In this document: positions 6,398 through 14,057 of the stretch, piece by piece
Numbering within the stretch: the first letter of the stretch is position 1
How the letters are laid out: each line of letters opens with the position of its first letter
Assembly (NCBI GenBank): GCA_027596035.1
Contig: JADGJA010000309.1
Location: 10,320 to 24,442 of the forward strand
Source: Thoreauomyces humboldtii
Taxonomy: Eukaryota > Chytridiomycota > Chytridiomycetes > Spizellomycetales > Powellomycetaceae
Direction of reading: 5' to 3'
DNA length: 14,123 nt
Notes under the pieces: model-generated
What the model saw: only the letters and a program-made list of their open reading frames with translations
Told to the model about the DNA's origin: nothing
The model's database searches: none
Position numbers and translations under genes: made by a program

Positions 6398-7135
6398 ATG
6401 ACGCTGGTGCTACTGCTCGTACTACTAGTTTCGCTTGCGTTAGCACTTGGATTGATATCCAAACCTGCTTTCGCAGAAATATGTATGAGACACACGCAAA
6501 ACCTGTCGAACGTGGAAGGCAAACCTGTGGCCAAGAAAAGATGCCCCATATGGGCACCGCAGCGACCCGCGACGGAAGGGCTACATGAGCTCCAAGAATT
6601 CTCAGCCATGGACTCAGGCTTACCAAAGCCTTTATCCACCAGAAGTACGAAAGCACAGAAAAGGACTGCAAACAAAGAACTACAAGGGTCATCGACTAGA
6701 CCCGTGTACATTGCAGAACCCAAGGCCGTGCGAAACGACTTTAACAGAGTGTCCCATCGCGTACCACGATGCCACTTGCTTCCCCTCTTCAAGCGCCTGT
6801 TGCAGGGACCAAGAAACACAGACGGACAGGGATATATCTACTTTTATCGTCACGAGAGTGCTGAGTCGTCGGCCGCATCCAATAGGCACTGGAAAGTTGG
6901 ATGTACCGGTATAAAGGCGGAGAAGCGTGTGCAACAATGGGCCAGGAAATGTGGCCACCGTCCTGTCCTAGCCGCACAAATTCCAGTCAAGTACAACATG
7001 TTCTGTGAGAGTTTGATTCACAAGGAGCTCAAACTCCGTAGGCGATGGCTGGGAAACCTACCGTCTGTCAAAAACTTCCATCAATATTGGCCTTATAGGA
7101 TAGGTCATCAGACGAGGTCTGAAAGGCAGCTCTAA
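6398..7135 (+). CDS. GIY-YIG nuclease, T5orf172/Mug113 (DUF1766) type, with hydrophobic N terminus
   Basis: The product is 245 residues from ATG 6398. An ATG at 6356 would add 14 residues through the AC repeat. The catalytic domain is near the C terminus: GYIYFY (145-150), HWKVGCT (W165, K166, G168), the conserved arginine in RVQQW (R177), and the glutamate in CESLIHKEL (E204, H208). This fits the metal-dependent GIY-YIG endonuclease family, which nicks or cuts DNA. Residues 1-~20 are an uncharged, Leu/Val-rich stretch ending in a signal-peptidase-like PAFA, so the protein may be secreted or membrane-anchored. Starting at ATG 6485 would remove this segment. GIY-YIG genes often accompany TV-Pol-helicase genes in virophages and related elements, and here the two are convergent. 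The last ~24 codons lie inside an inverted repeat. Confidence 0.8.
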   Translation: MTLVLLLVLLVSLALALGLISKPAFAEICMRHTQNLSNVEGKPVAKKRCPIWAPQRPATEGLHELQEFSAMDSGLPKPLSTRSTKAQKRTANKELQGSSTRPVYIAEPKAVRNDFNRVSHRVPRCHLLPLFKRLLQGPRNTDGQGYIYFYRHESAESSAASNRHWKVGCTGIKAEKRVQQWARKCGHRPVLAAQIPVKYNMFCESLIHKELKLRRRWLGNLPSVKNFHQYWPYRIGHQTRSERQL

Positions 7136-7205
7136 TACAAAATAGTTTTATTCGAGGGGAGGGGAGGGGAAGTATGCCACGCGATAATCATCCCAGATCT
7201 CCCCG
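7062..7205 (+). repeat. Left arm of the inverted repeat bracketing the polymerase gene
   Basis: This ~145-bp arm matches the reverse complement of 10056-10200 at about 84-85% by hand alignment, without gaps. It includes the blocks CCTTATAGGATAGGTCATCAG, AAGGCAGCTCTAATACA and a GGGGA-repeat run ending GAAGTATGCCAC. It covers the end of the GIY-YIG gene, the intergenic spacer and stops 19 bp before the polymerase stop codon. Confidence 0.85.
7147..7152 (-). promoter_or_regulatory. AATAAA polyadenylation signal for the polymerase-helicase gene
   Basis: The minus strand reads AATAAA here, 72 nt past the stop at 7225. It lies within the left inverted-repeat arm. The equivalent place in the right arm reads ATTAAA. 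Confidence 0.4.
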
Positions 7206-7224
7206 GACAGCAGCTTGTTCCCAC

Positions 7225-9930
7225 TCAGACAAGCTTCACCCGCATGGAGCAGCATTTCCAGAACTGTTTCACTCTTTCGTTCTTGATGGTACTATCGCGA
7301 ACAAATTCTTTCCCCGGAAGATGCTTGGACAACGTGTCAATGATGTGCTGGTTGTTCTTGAATGTCTTTGTCAAGGGGCCGGGCATTCGATTCTTCACTT
7401 CTTCCAACGTCAGATACGCACTGTCATCATCTAGGTCGACGTTGTCCTCGACGAAGTCTTTCAAATTATGTACATCCGCTGCAACTTCGTCCTTCCATTC
7501 TTTGCATGACACGGGGATCGAGTTGAAGCCCTTTTCTTCATACAGACGATACCCGTTGAGTAGCCACTCGAGGATATATGGCCGCCACGAACTGAACCTG
7601 TCAGCTATGTGTACATCTGCCAGATGCTTGTACTGATGCGTAGAGTCTGCATAATTTTCCAATGACAGGAACTTTGCTCGGCAAGGGATAACCAGCATCC
7701 GGTCAAGCAGAGCTTCATCATGTGTTCCAAACTTTGGCTGACACTTGTCGTTGAAGATGAGTACGTACTTTGTGTGGTGGAAGACTGTTTCTGTTTTCTT
7801 GGAGTAAGCAGGTCTAAACTCACCAGCACTGTTCCCTCCGTGCCTGTCCTTGAACAACTTGTCGTCGAGCGCCTTTTTGTCACTGAGCTCCTCGAAAACG
7901 GCCAAGAGTACCTTGACATAGGCAAACGCAGAAGCGTTGTGTCCATTTTGGTTTCCGCGGCTGTCGTCATCGTATATATGAGCGTTGTTTCCTTGTTTCG
8001 CATTACAGCCCAAAGCAGTCATGATCGCTTGAACGAACTTGCTCTTGGCACAAAAGCCACCACTTCTGTCCTTCATGACAGCAAAGATCTTCTCCGGGTG
8101 ATCGCCTCGGAGGCAATATCCAAAGTAGATTTGAGCAATCTCACGCTCGTCAGGGATGGGGAACACCTTTTCCACAAATTCCTGCCAGTCTCTGGCCAAG
8201 ATCTCGTTCCGTGGATTCGCATCGTCGTCGAAGTAGTTGTATCCAACAGTCTTGCTGATGAGCACGTCTTTGGTGTACTTGGACAGTGTACCGGTACGGA
8301 TGTTTAGATACCCATTGTTGCAGCCCAGATAGAACGGATTCGTGTCAAGTTTTTTCACAAAGTTGCCATCGTATACCTCAGTTTGGAAACACTCCATGAT
8401 GTTTTTGATCGCGCTGTTGAACTTTGTGACAGCGTACACGCCTTCAATGTACACTTTTTGTTGCGTGAAAAATTCCAGCTGCTGCCGTTGCGTTTTGGTG
8501 ACCCGTCCACCTTCTTCCAGGATGCTTCGCTTGATTGCTTGGATACAATCGCAGATGTTTTTCATATCTGTTGCCCACGCTTCCGCCACGAACCTGTCGA
8601 AGAAAGACCGTACACAAGGCATAGGTACGACGTTCCAGTTCGTGATAAATTGCCAAAAGTCAGTCCCGTCGTAAACAAAGTTGCCATCACTCATGACGGC
8701 TGTCAGTTTAGCAAAGTCTACATGCGACTTGGTGGCGGCCGCAAGGGTTTTTGCCGAGGCGAGAGCATCGACTTTCGCAAAGTCTACTTTCACCGGATGC
8801 GGGGCATTCGTGAGTTTCAAGCCCAACCGAGAAAGGAACTCACCAGGAATGTCAAGAGGCTTCTCATGCAAACGACACGGCACTCCAACCGTCTCGAGTA
8901 CATGGCGTTCGGCCTCGCGTAGCAGCTCCAACGACACAGGTTGGTCATCCCATGACAGGATCATCAAACCATCAAATACAAGCGTATTGATGTGCCACCC
9001 CGCAAGTTTAAAGAATTCCATAACCGCCAGGGTGATCTGGTTTTCCACCGTTTGTGTGCATCCGGCCAGAAAACTCCCTGCGCGGTTACGAACAACCCGA
9101 GCATCCCTAGACGCTTTAGTTTTTTTCCAGACGAGCGGAAAGTCTTCCTGAAGTCGAGGGACAAGCGCGGTATAGAGAAGAGTATGGATGCGAAGAAACA
9201 AGCTGTCTTTGATTTTCCGGGGTGCATACAGCAGCAGATTCATCGCAGTCTCTTTCGTCATGTTTCTTTTGGCCAAGATAGCATGACGATTCTGAAGGAA
9301 GTGGGTCACATCGTCGGTGGGAAGGGAATACTTTTCGAGATAGTGCTTGACGATAGTCATAAAGGAACTTTTCTGGTCAATGTCATGCAGGCGACCAGCC
9401 GCAAGGAACTGACGATACTGGTTGTCCTTTGCTTCAAAGTTTTGAAGAGAGGGTCCGCGCGAGAAAAGTCTTCCGGTCCCGTCGACAGACGCTTTGGAAA
9501 ACGCATACTCCGTTCTGACGAAATTGGGCCCTACAAGCCTGTCCTTGACTTTGCATGCTTTCTCTTTGACATCGGTGGGAATAGCGTCGCTATAGATGAT
9601 CTGTTTAAGGCGCTCCTCGTTGATGTACTCCATCAAAGTGACTGTCGCCAGCGGAAGCAGCTCCTTGGGAGTGGTGAACCCAAGCAGTTCCTCCATGTCC
9701 CGGTCATCCTCACTATCCTCACTATCCACAACTATCGGTTGCCTGTTTTTCTTGTTGGGCTTAATAGTGGTACCCGTTCTTGTCCGGCGTTGCTCTTTAG
9801 ACACGTCCGGCATATTTTCGCTACAAATGTCACTGTCGGACTCAGTCTCCGATTCAGTTGGGATCTTACGTTCCTCCGTAGGTCTCTTCTGACGACGAGT
9901 AACCGATGCCAATGCGGAAGGCATGCTCAT
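7225..9930 (-). CDS. TV-Pol (family-A-like DNA polymerase) fused to D5-type superfamily 3 helicase
   Basis: The product is 901 residues. The frame stays open for 17 codons upstream but ATG 9930 is the first start, with another at 9924. Residues 1-80 are basic then acidic (RRQKRPTEERK, DSEDSEDDRD), like a nuclear-entry tail. Residues ~140-370 carry TV-Pol-like motifs: GTGRLFSRG (R154), LHDIDQKSSF as motif A (D183, D185), TVENQ (E296) and LVFDGLMI as motif C (D320). A superfamily 3 helicase follows at ~530-770: GGFCAKS as Walker A (K629), FEELSDKK as Walker B (E680, E681), FKDRHGG, IFNDKCQP as sensor (N727) and DEALLDRM (R744). The usual glycine before the Walker A lysine is alanine (A628). TV-Pol-helicase fusions replicate virophages and polinton-like elements. 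The gene is intact, intron-free and bracketed by an inverted repeat. Confidence 0.85.
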   Translation of the reverse strand: MSMPSALASVTRRQKRPTEERKIPTESETESDSDICSENMPDVSKEQRRTRTGTTIKPNKKNRQPIVVDSEDSEDDRDMEELLGFTTPKELLPLATVTLMEYINEERLKQIIYSDAIPTDVKEKACKVKDRLVGPNFVRTEYAFSKASVDGTGRLFSRGPSLQNFEAKDNQYRQFLAAGRLHDIDQKSSFMTIVKHYLEKYSLPTDDVTHFLQNRHAILAKRNMTKETAMNLLLYAPRKIKDSLFLRIHTLLYTALVPRLQEDFPLVWKKTKASRDARVVRNRAGSFLAGCTQTVENQITLAVMEFFKLAGWHINTLVFDGLMILSWDDQPVSLELLREAERHVLETVGVPCRLHEKPLDIPGEFLSRLGLKLTNAPHPVKVDFAKVDALASAKTLAAATKSHVDFAKLTAVMSDGNFVYDGTDFWQFITNWNVVPMPCVRSFFDRFVAEAWATDMKNICDCIQAIKRSILEEGGRVTKTQRQQLEFFTQQKVYIEGVYAVTKFNSAIKNIMECFQTEVYDGNFVKKLDTNPFYLGCNNGYLNIRTGTLSKYTKDVLISKTVGYNYFDDDANPRNEILARDWQEFVEKVFPIPDEREIAQIYFGYCLRGDHPEKIFAVMKDRSGGFCAKSKFVQAIMTALGCNAKQGNNAHIYDDDSRGNQNGHNASAFAYVKVLLAVFEELSDKKALDDKLFKDRHGGNSAGEFRPAYSKKTETVFHHTKYVLIFNDKCQPKFGTHDEALLDRMLVIPCRAKFLSLENYADSTHQYKHLADVHIADRFSSWRPYILEWLLNGYRLYEEKGFNSIPVSCKEWKDEVAADVHNLKDFVEDNVDLDDDSAYLTLEEVKNRMPGPLTKTFKNNQHIIDTLSKHLPGKEFVRDSTIKNERVKQFWKCCSMRVKLV

Positions 9931-10055
9931 GCCTTTACTAGTGACTCTTGAGAAACGTCCTTGGGATCTCTTTTGATACAAGATAGAAATGAAAAGAAAA
10001 CCTTAGCCTCGCAAACGCATTCCACGCCGTAACAAATGCGAGACGCTGGGGGAGA
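9931..10055. other. Probable promoter/leader of the polymerase-helicase gene
   Basis: This 125-bp spacer lies between the polymerase start and the right inverted-repeat arm. It contains a CT-rich stretch on the minus strand (around 9980-10005). No clear TATA box lies in the spacer. A minus-strand GATATTTATCCC at about 10068-10079, inside the repeat arm, is the nearest AT-rich candidate. Confidence 0.3.
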
Positions 10056-10200
10056 TCGGTGAGATGTGGGATAAATATCGTGTGGCATACTTCCCCTCCC
10101 CTCCCCTCTATTAAAAGTATTCTGTATTAGAGCTGCCTTGCAGAGCTCGACTGATGACCTATCCTATAAGGCCTGTATATGTGAAAGTTTTTGGCAGACG
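10056..10200 (-). repeat. Right arm of the inverted repeat bracketing the polymerase gene
   Basis: It is the reverse complement of 7062-7205 with about 22 mismatches by eye and no clear indels. It starts ~126 bp upstream of the polymerase ATG and ends at a G-run (10200-10217). The pair therefore encloses the polymerase gene almost exactly. Confidence 0.85.
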
Positions 10201-10201
10201 G
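10127..10201 (-). pseudogene. Remnant 3' end of a second GIY-YIG gene
   Basis: Read on the minus strand, the right repeat arm keeps the last ~24 codons of the GIY-YIG gene in frame with the same TAA stop (10127-10129). It shares PYRIGHQ and RQL with the intact copy, plus KNFH further in. Three codon differences are synonymous and six change the residue. The similarity ends at a poly-G/poly-C tract. A trace of the preceding GGCTGGG may persist beyond it. No GIY-YIG catalytic domain was found further along. Confidence 0.7.
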
Positions 10202-10217
10202 GGGAGGGGGGGGGGGG
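10200..10217 (+). repeat. G5-A-G12 homopolymer tract
   Basis: A run of five G, one A and twelve G sits exactly at the outer edge of the right inverted-repeat arm, where similarity to the GIY-YIG gene stops. Such tracts can fold as G-quadruplexes and are prone to sequencing-length error. Confidence 0.8.
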
Positions 10218-10565
10218 ACCCAGCCCACTCTAATTTTAAGGCAATACACCCCGTGGGAGGGTGCAAGATTGATGCTTCATCCCGGGATCCGCAAGGACAA
10301 CATCGCCGTTGCCAGTCGCACCCGGTTTGTTTGGAGTGGTGACGGATTCCCTTACGGAGAGGAAGCAAGGGTCAGGCGCAGGATGCATGTAGTCAATACC
10401 GTTCCGGTTTAGTAGGAAACGGTTGCATGCCCCTCTTCATAAGTTGAACTGGTTGTTCAGACCAGCAAGGTTCTGCGGTAGGGGAAAACGGCGGTCGCGT
10501 GAGTCGTTTTGCACATTCGCTCTCTACAATCTGACGGACGCTTGACTAATTGGCAGCACCAGCGT
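10218..10565. other. Gene-poor spacer
   Basis: I saw no convincing gene here. A plus-strand frame is open to a TAG near 10410 with an unremarkable basic sequence, and a minus-strand frame across the G-tract is Pro-rich because of that tract. No further GIY-YIG similarity was found. This appears to be the border between the viral-type gene set and the subtelomeric part. Confidence 0.4.
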
Positions 10566-11081
10566 TCATGATTGACGCGTGAAGAAGTGCCTTGCGTTCA
10601 GACCCGAAGCATTGCGCCGAACATCCTTTGTAAATTCGTAAATGTACCGGCCTCCTGAATTTTCAATGGTCACAGTGAACATCTCGTCTAGTTCATTTGC
10701 CCACATAGGGCGCTCAGTTGTAGTTTTTGTGCGCGCCCATTTTAAAGCGGCGAGGTCCTTGGCACAATCATAAATCGAGTAATCCATCTGACATGCTTTT
10801 GCAAAGGCGGACTTGTCTTCATTACTCCGTACCCTCCCGAAGCGACGTCTGTTGCCTCCATACCCTTCGAGGGAACGTACGTTACCTCCGTACCCTCCCG
10901 AGGTAGCGTCTGTTACTTCTATTCCTTGCACCCAACACCCGGGACGATGAATTTGCCTCCGTTCATCGGACAGACACGCGTAAGACAGTTGCATAGTAGC
11001 ACCGAGATAGATGGCGCTCACGAATCCATGGAAATCTGCGATTACAGCCTGTATCAACCCTCTTAGAAGTGATGAGCCCAT
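10566..11081 (-). CDS. Hypothetical protein with Gly/Arg repeat insert
   Basis: A 171-codon frame runs from ATG 11081 to a stop at 10566, and the family is not recognised. The C-terminal part (~residues 88-171) looks like real coding sequence, with mixed charged and hydrophobic residues (MDYSIYDCAKDLAALKWAR, then MWANELDEMFTVTIE). The middle (~residues 57-84) is encoded by three 30-31 bp tandem repeats and reads GYGGN/GYGGN. The N terminus overlaps the candidate first exon of the plus-strand gene (11011-11137), so both cannot easily be right in full. ATGs nearer the repeats are alternative starts. Confidence 0.35.
   Translation of the reverse strand: MGSSLLRGLIQAVIADFHGFVSAIYLGATMQLSYACLSDERRQIHRPGCWVQGIEVTDATSGGYGGNVRSLEGYGGNRRRFGRVRSNEDKSAFAKACQMDYSIYDCAKDLAALKWARTKTTTERPMWANELDEMFTVTIENSGGRYIYEFTKDVRRNASGLNARHFFTRQS
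10823..10913. repeat. Three tandem 30-31 bp repeats
   Basis: Units at 10823-10852, 10853-10882 and 10883-10913 share the form TACCTCCGTACCCTCCCGA followed by CGTCTGT. Unit 1 lacks one base and unit 2 is the most diverged. Units 1 and 3 are 30 and 31 bp long, so the pattern only partly preserves a reading frame. Confidence 0.7.
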
Positions 11082-11939
11082 GAACAGCGCCCTTTCCGGA
11101 GGACTGTCGTTCTCTGTCGCAGCCTTCTGCGGAGATGGTACGCAGTTCAGTCAGTCGGTCTGCTTACATCGGCTAGCAGTAACCTGTCCCGATCTCGCAG
11201 TTCTGCAGACGAGAGTCTAGCCCTTATCGGCACAGTTCACGATGTGCTAGTAAACGACGCAAACTTCAAATTGATCCGTAGCAAAGAGGTCAAACATAGA
11301 CCAGTTGGCGATGATCTCATCAAAGACGTCCTTGTCTCCTACGAACCCAATGGCATCGTTGGGCTTGTGTACAACACAGCAGGCAAAACTAAGCTGTTCG
11401 GCGTCAAAGAAGGGCGGATTGACCACAGTTACTCCCTCACCAAGCTGTCCCTAGACGATCACCGCAAGGCCATCATCGAGCAGCTCGAACCACTGCGCAG
11501 CCGGCTCAACCTGCCTTCATACTTCCATCCATCATACAAGGTAGTGACACCCTTCCAGATCTGGTCCGACGATGGATCGCGCAACCTCTATCCGGATGGC
11601 TGCTTTCGAATTCATGTACGCATGCCACCCGCCGTTTTCGAAACACCGATGGGGGCCAAAATTGCGACCAGCTATGTTCTGTCGCGCGGCCAAACTGCTG
11701 TTTGGAACCTTTTCTACGACTACGATGAGGAGGGCTTGCGCGCGTTCGAATTCTCAACCAAAGTCAAAAATGCAATCATCGACTTCAATAAGGCTGCGGA
11801 CAAACGTGTCGATCGTGACAATGCAGCTGTTATATTCCGCAACATATTGGGTGCCTACCCTTTCTTTGTAACGCTCGACGGCGTTGTCACCAAAACCGAT
11901 TGGTCGAGGATCGACGCGAAGCTGTCGCAGTTGTCGTAA
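11011..11939 (+). CDS. Hypothetical protein, probably with one intron
   Basis: The frame from 11076 to TAA 11939 is open but has no usable ATG before about 11620. From ~11205 it looks strongly coding (SLALIGTVHDVLVND, later YPDGCFRIHVRMPP, FYDYDEEGLRAFEFSTKVK, ILGAYPFFVTLDGVV). A consistent solution is a first exon with ATG 11011, a 71-bp intron at 11138-11208 (GTACGC...TTCTGCAG, with a possible branch-point TTAC near 11164) and a second exon at 11209-11939. This gives about 285 residues. The donor and branch site are imperfect and no transcript supports them. The core is a soluble alpha/beta-looking protein with no family I recognise. It is alternatively a 5'-truncated pseudogene. Confidence 0.45.
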
Positions 11940-12565
11940 CAGATTCCAATGAGCTACCAGTCGGCTCCCCTGCCATGAGTTGACTCTCTTTGGACGCGGA
12001 TGATGATAATACGCTGCTGTGGGATGTGGGGTCCCGATGCGGTCCTGGTCGAGGACAATGCTAAAAAGCAACCGTTGCCAACTTCCTTACGGGCAAACAA
12101 ATGACGCTAAAAGGATCAAGCCATGCACAGTAAGTTACGGTCGAACACCCTGAAATCACAGTAAATGTAATGATATTCCTAGGATATCATGAACATATCA
12201 TGATCATGTCGGGACAATTTTGCCAAACAGCACCACATAACCCTATGCCCGACACGGTTGTGACGTCACAGTACAGTGTACAGCATCCGCTATCCGCTAT
12301 CCGCTATAGACTGATCAGATGTATGAAGAACGATAGCAAAGTACCTCAACCTGTTTTGCGTCTCGGTGTTCTGCTGTTTCCACAGGGCCGCGGCGCACTG
12401 CGCGCAGTTGGTTAGACAGAGATCGGACCCTACTGGCGAATGCAGACACCTGAAGCTGAAGCCACGAGGAAGACTTCGTCCGCTTTCGCGCGCGTCGTGT
12501 CCCTTCCCCTTTCCTGACTCCTTCCCCTTTTCACTTCTTAACTTATCACAACTTTCCCCCTTCAG
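11940..12565. other. Intergenic region with dyads and a CT-rich tract
   Basis: I saw no gene. Contents are a 19-bp near-palindrome TGATATtCCTAGGATATCA (12171-12189) followed by further ATCATGATCATG symmetry, a CRE-type TGACGTCA (12261-12268), three direct copies of CTATCCG/CATCCG-like units (about 12284-12306) and a long CT-rich stretch (about 12497-12565). CRE sites and CT-rich tracts are common in fungal promoters. That fits a promoter region but proves nothing. Confidence 0.35.
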
Positions 12566-12605
12566 CTCAATGAGACCTACGTGCCCCCGCGTCTCAATGC
12601 CCCGA

Positions 12606-12745
12606 CTCAGGTGGCCACCCCACTTCAAGGTCCCGTTCCGACCTCGAGGCGACCACCTCGTCTGAAGGTGTCATTCTCGAGGTGGCCACCCTGTCTCAAG
12701 ACTTCGACCTCGAGGTAACCACCTTTGTCCCAAGGCCCCGACCGC
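12606..12745. repeat. 33-bp minisatellite carrying a GGTGGCCACC palindrome
   Basis: Four degenerate units are aligned on GGTGGCCACC (12610-12619), GGCGACCACC (12649-12658), GGTGGCCACC (12681-12690) and GGTAACCACC (12714-12723), at spacings of 39, 32 and 33 bp. Most units follow CGACCTCGA or similar. The perfect 10-bp palindrome is intact in two units. The array lies in the probable 5' region of the next gene. Confidence 0.65.
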
Positions 12746-12792
12746 GCGCAAGGTTGGTCACGCGAAGTGACTCAGGTCCGCGACTTCGGACG

Positions 12793-12798
12793 TATAAA
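12793..12798 (+). promoter_or_regulatory. TATA box of the telomere-proximal gene
   Basis: TATAAA is followed ~30 bp later by a pyrimidine-rich initiator-like stretch (12822-12852), then by the gene's first ATG at 12943. This spacing favours 12943 over a start further upstream in the same open frame. Confidence 0.35.
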
Positions 12799-12942
12799 CA
12801 TGCATCTGTGGCACTACCATCGTCGTCACTCTTCCCCTCCCTCTCTTCTCCAGCCGAAATCTCAGCCTCCCGCGAAGAGCAAAGAACCATCTGCACTGCC
12901 CTTCTCCGCACGTTCAGAGTCGAACCTAAGATCGCAAGGGCA

Positions 12943-13725
12943 ATGACAGTTAACGGAAAGCACCAGCTGTGCCGTAGCCACCCGCCCAGATGTGGTCCCT
13001 CCAACCGCTACCCGCAGCAGTACACTCACTGGCTGCCAGACAATGTAAACGCACCTGCAAACTCGGACAACACCGCCCTTGGAGACACATGCATGGAGGA
13101 CTACGAGGAGTTCAACGGTCTTGTCCACGCAACGCATATTGAAGCACTCAGGCGAATCGCTATTGACGGCCAAATTTCTGGGCGCGTTTCCACTGACTCC
13201 ACAGTAGCCAACGACGGACTTGATCTCATCGAAAACACAGCGATCCCACCCGAGTATGCGTGCGTCCACCATACAGAAACGTGCTGGGTTGCCTCGAATA
13301 GCGAGCTTAGCTCGCGATTTGGACCTGTCGTCTTTAACTTGAGTCTCCACGGAACAGAGGGCATCCTTCGCCGAGGCGGGACGGGGTGGGATCACTTCAC
13401 CTACTACTTCCTGGAGGTGATCGACTACCACAGGAGCCAATCTGCATCGAGGATTTTTGTGGTGCCCACCAGTCTGGCGGCTAAGTACCAAGATTTGGAT
13501 CGTCTCCGCTTTGATCCAACGGTACGTGGAGGACCGTGGTACTGGGACTCAGACGTGAACAAGCACTACGCTCTCAAACGAACAACAGCATTCGACCCCT
13601 CGACCTCAGTGAGCCACAATCCCAGCTTGCAAGAGCCCCATAGGAACAATGCTCACATCAATATTCGTCTAGACACACCGCACCAGGAAGCACACCTTAG
13701 AGTTTCTCCGATATGGGGATTTTAA
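12943..13725 (+). CDS. Hypothetical protein nearest the telomere, 260 aa
   Basis: The frame is open from about 12574 to TAA 13723-13725, but the first ATG is 12943. The upstream part crosses the 33-bp minisatellite and a TATA box, so it is probably not translated unless spliced. Residues 10-17 hold C-x2-H-x3-C. Residues 60-76 read LVHATHIEALRRIAIDG, resembling the opening strand-helix (His-x-Thr ... Ile ... Gly) of ADP-ribosyltransferase-fold proteins such as KptA or DarT. A later FTYYFLEVIDY and a Trp-rich GGPWYWDSD stretch complete a globular domain to about residue 220. The tail is low complexity. The fold comparison is weak and catalytic residues cannot be assigned. No family is claimed. 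Confidence 0.55.
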   Translation: MTVNGKHQLCRSHPPRCGPSNRYPQQYTHWLPDNVNAPANSDNTALGDTCMEDYEEFNGLVHATHIEALRRIAIDGQISGRVSTDSTVANDGLDLIENTAIPPEYACVHHTETCWVASNSELSSRFGPVVFNLSLHGTEGILRRGGTGWDHFTYYFLEVIDYHRSQSASRIFVVPTSLAAKYQDLDRLRFDPTVRGGPWYWDSDVNKHYALKRTTAFDPSTSVSHNPSLQEPHRNNAHINIRLDTPHQEAHLRVSPIWGF

Positions 13726-14057
13726 GTTCCCCGCGCGATATTCGGTAACACGGACGCGTTCGCCACATACGTCAACGGAGTGATGGGAAGAAACAAGGTA
13801 ATCAGAAGAGGATGAGGAGGAGAGAGAGTCAAAGAATGAAAAGTCAAAGCAAATTCTCGGGAATGCCACTGGTTTCAGTACGCAAAGATATACGCATGAC
13901 CTCTCAACATGTAGTACGACACGCGTTTTTCAACACATTCGCTTGGATCTGCGACATCCGGCTTTAAAAGGCGGGAGAAATTAACCCAACGATCTGCAAA
14001 GCTTTGCCTTCCTGCGGTAAGCCATCTCACCTGTTTATGCTCGGCACGTCCTACATA
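13726..14057. other. Telomere-adjacent spacer
   Basis: I saw no gene. There is a purine-rich run (about 13782-13830), a TTTAAAA TATA-like site at about 13963-13969, and then unremarkable sequence up to the telomere repeat. No degenerate telomere variants precede the junction. Confidence 0.4.

Noticed and set aside
6249..6819. Minus-strand frames of 147 and 157 codons over the GIY-YIG gene
   Set aside because: They translate the AC microsatellite as Cys/Val runs and have no support, while the plus strand encodes a recognisable nuclease.
7720..9951. Long plus-strand frames (195, 179 and 319 codons) opposite the polymerase-helicase gene
   Set aside because: They are antisense shadows. The minus strand carries recognisable polymerase and helicase motifs throughout.
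12862..13491. A 209-codon minus-strand frame opposite the last gene
   Set aside because: It overlaps the plus-strand frame that has a TATA box, an ATG and a globular-looking product. The minus frame has no recognisable features.
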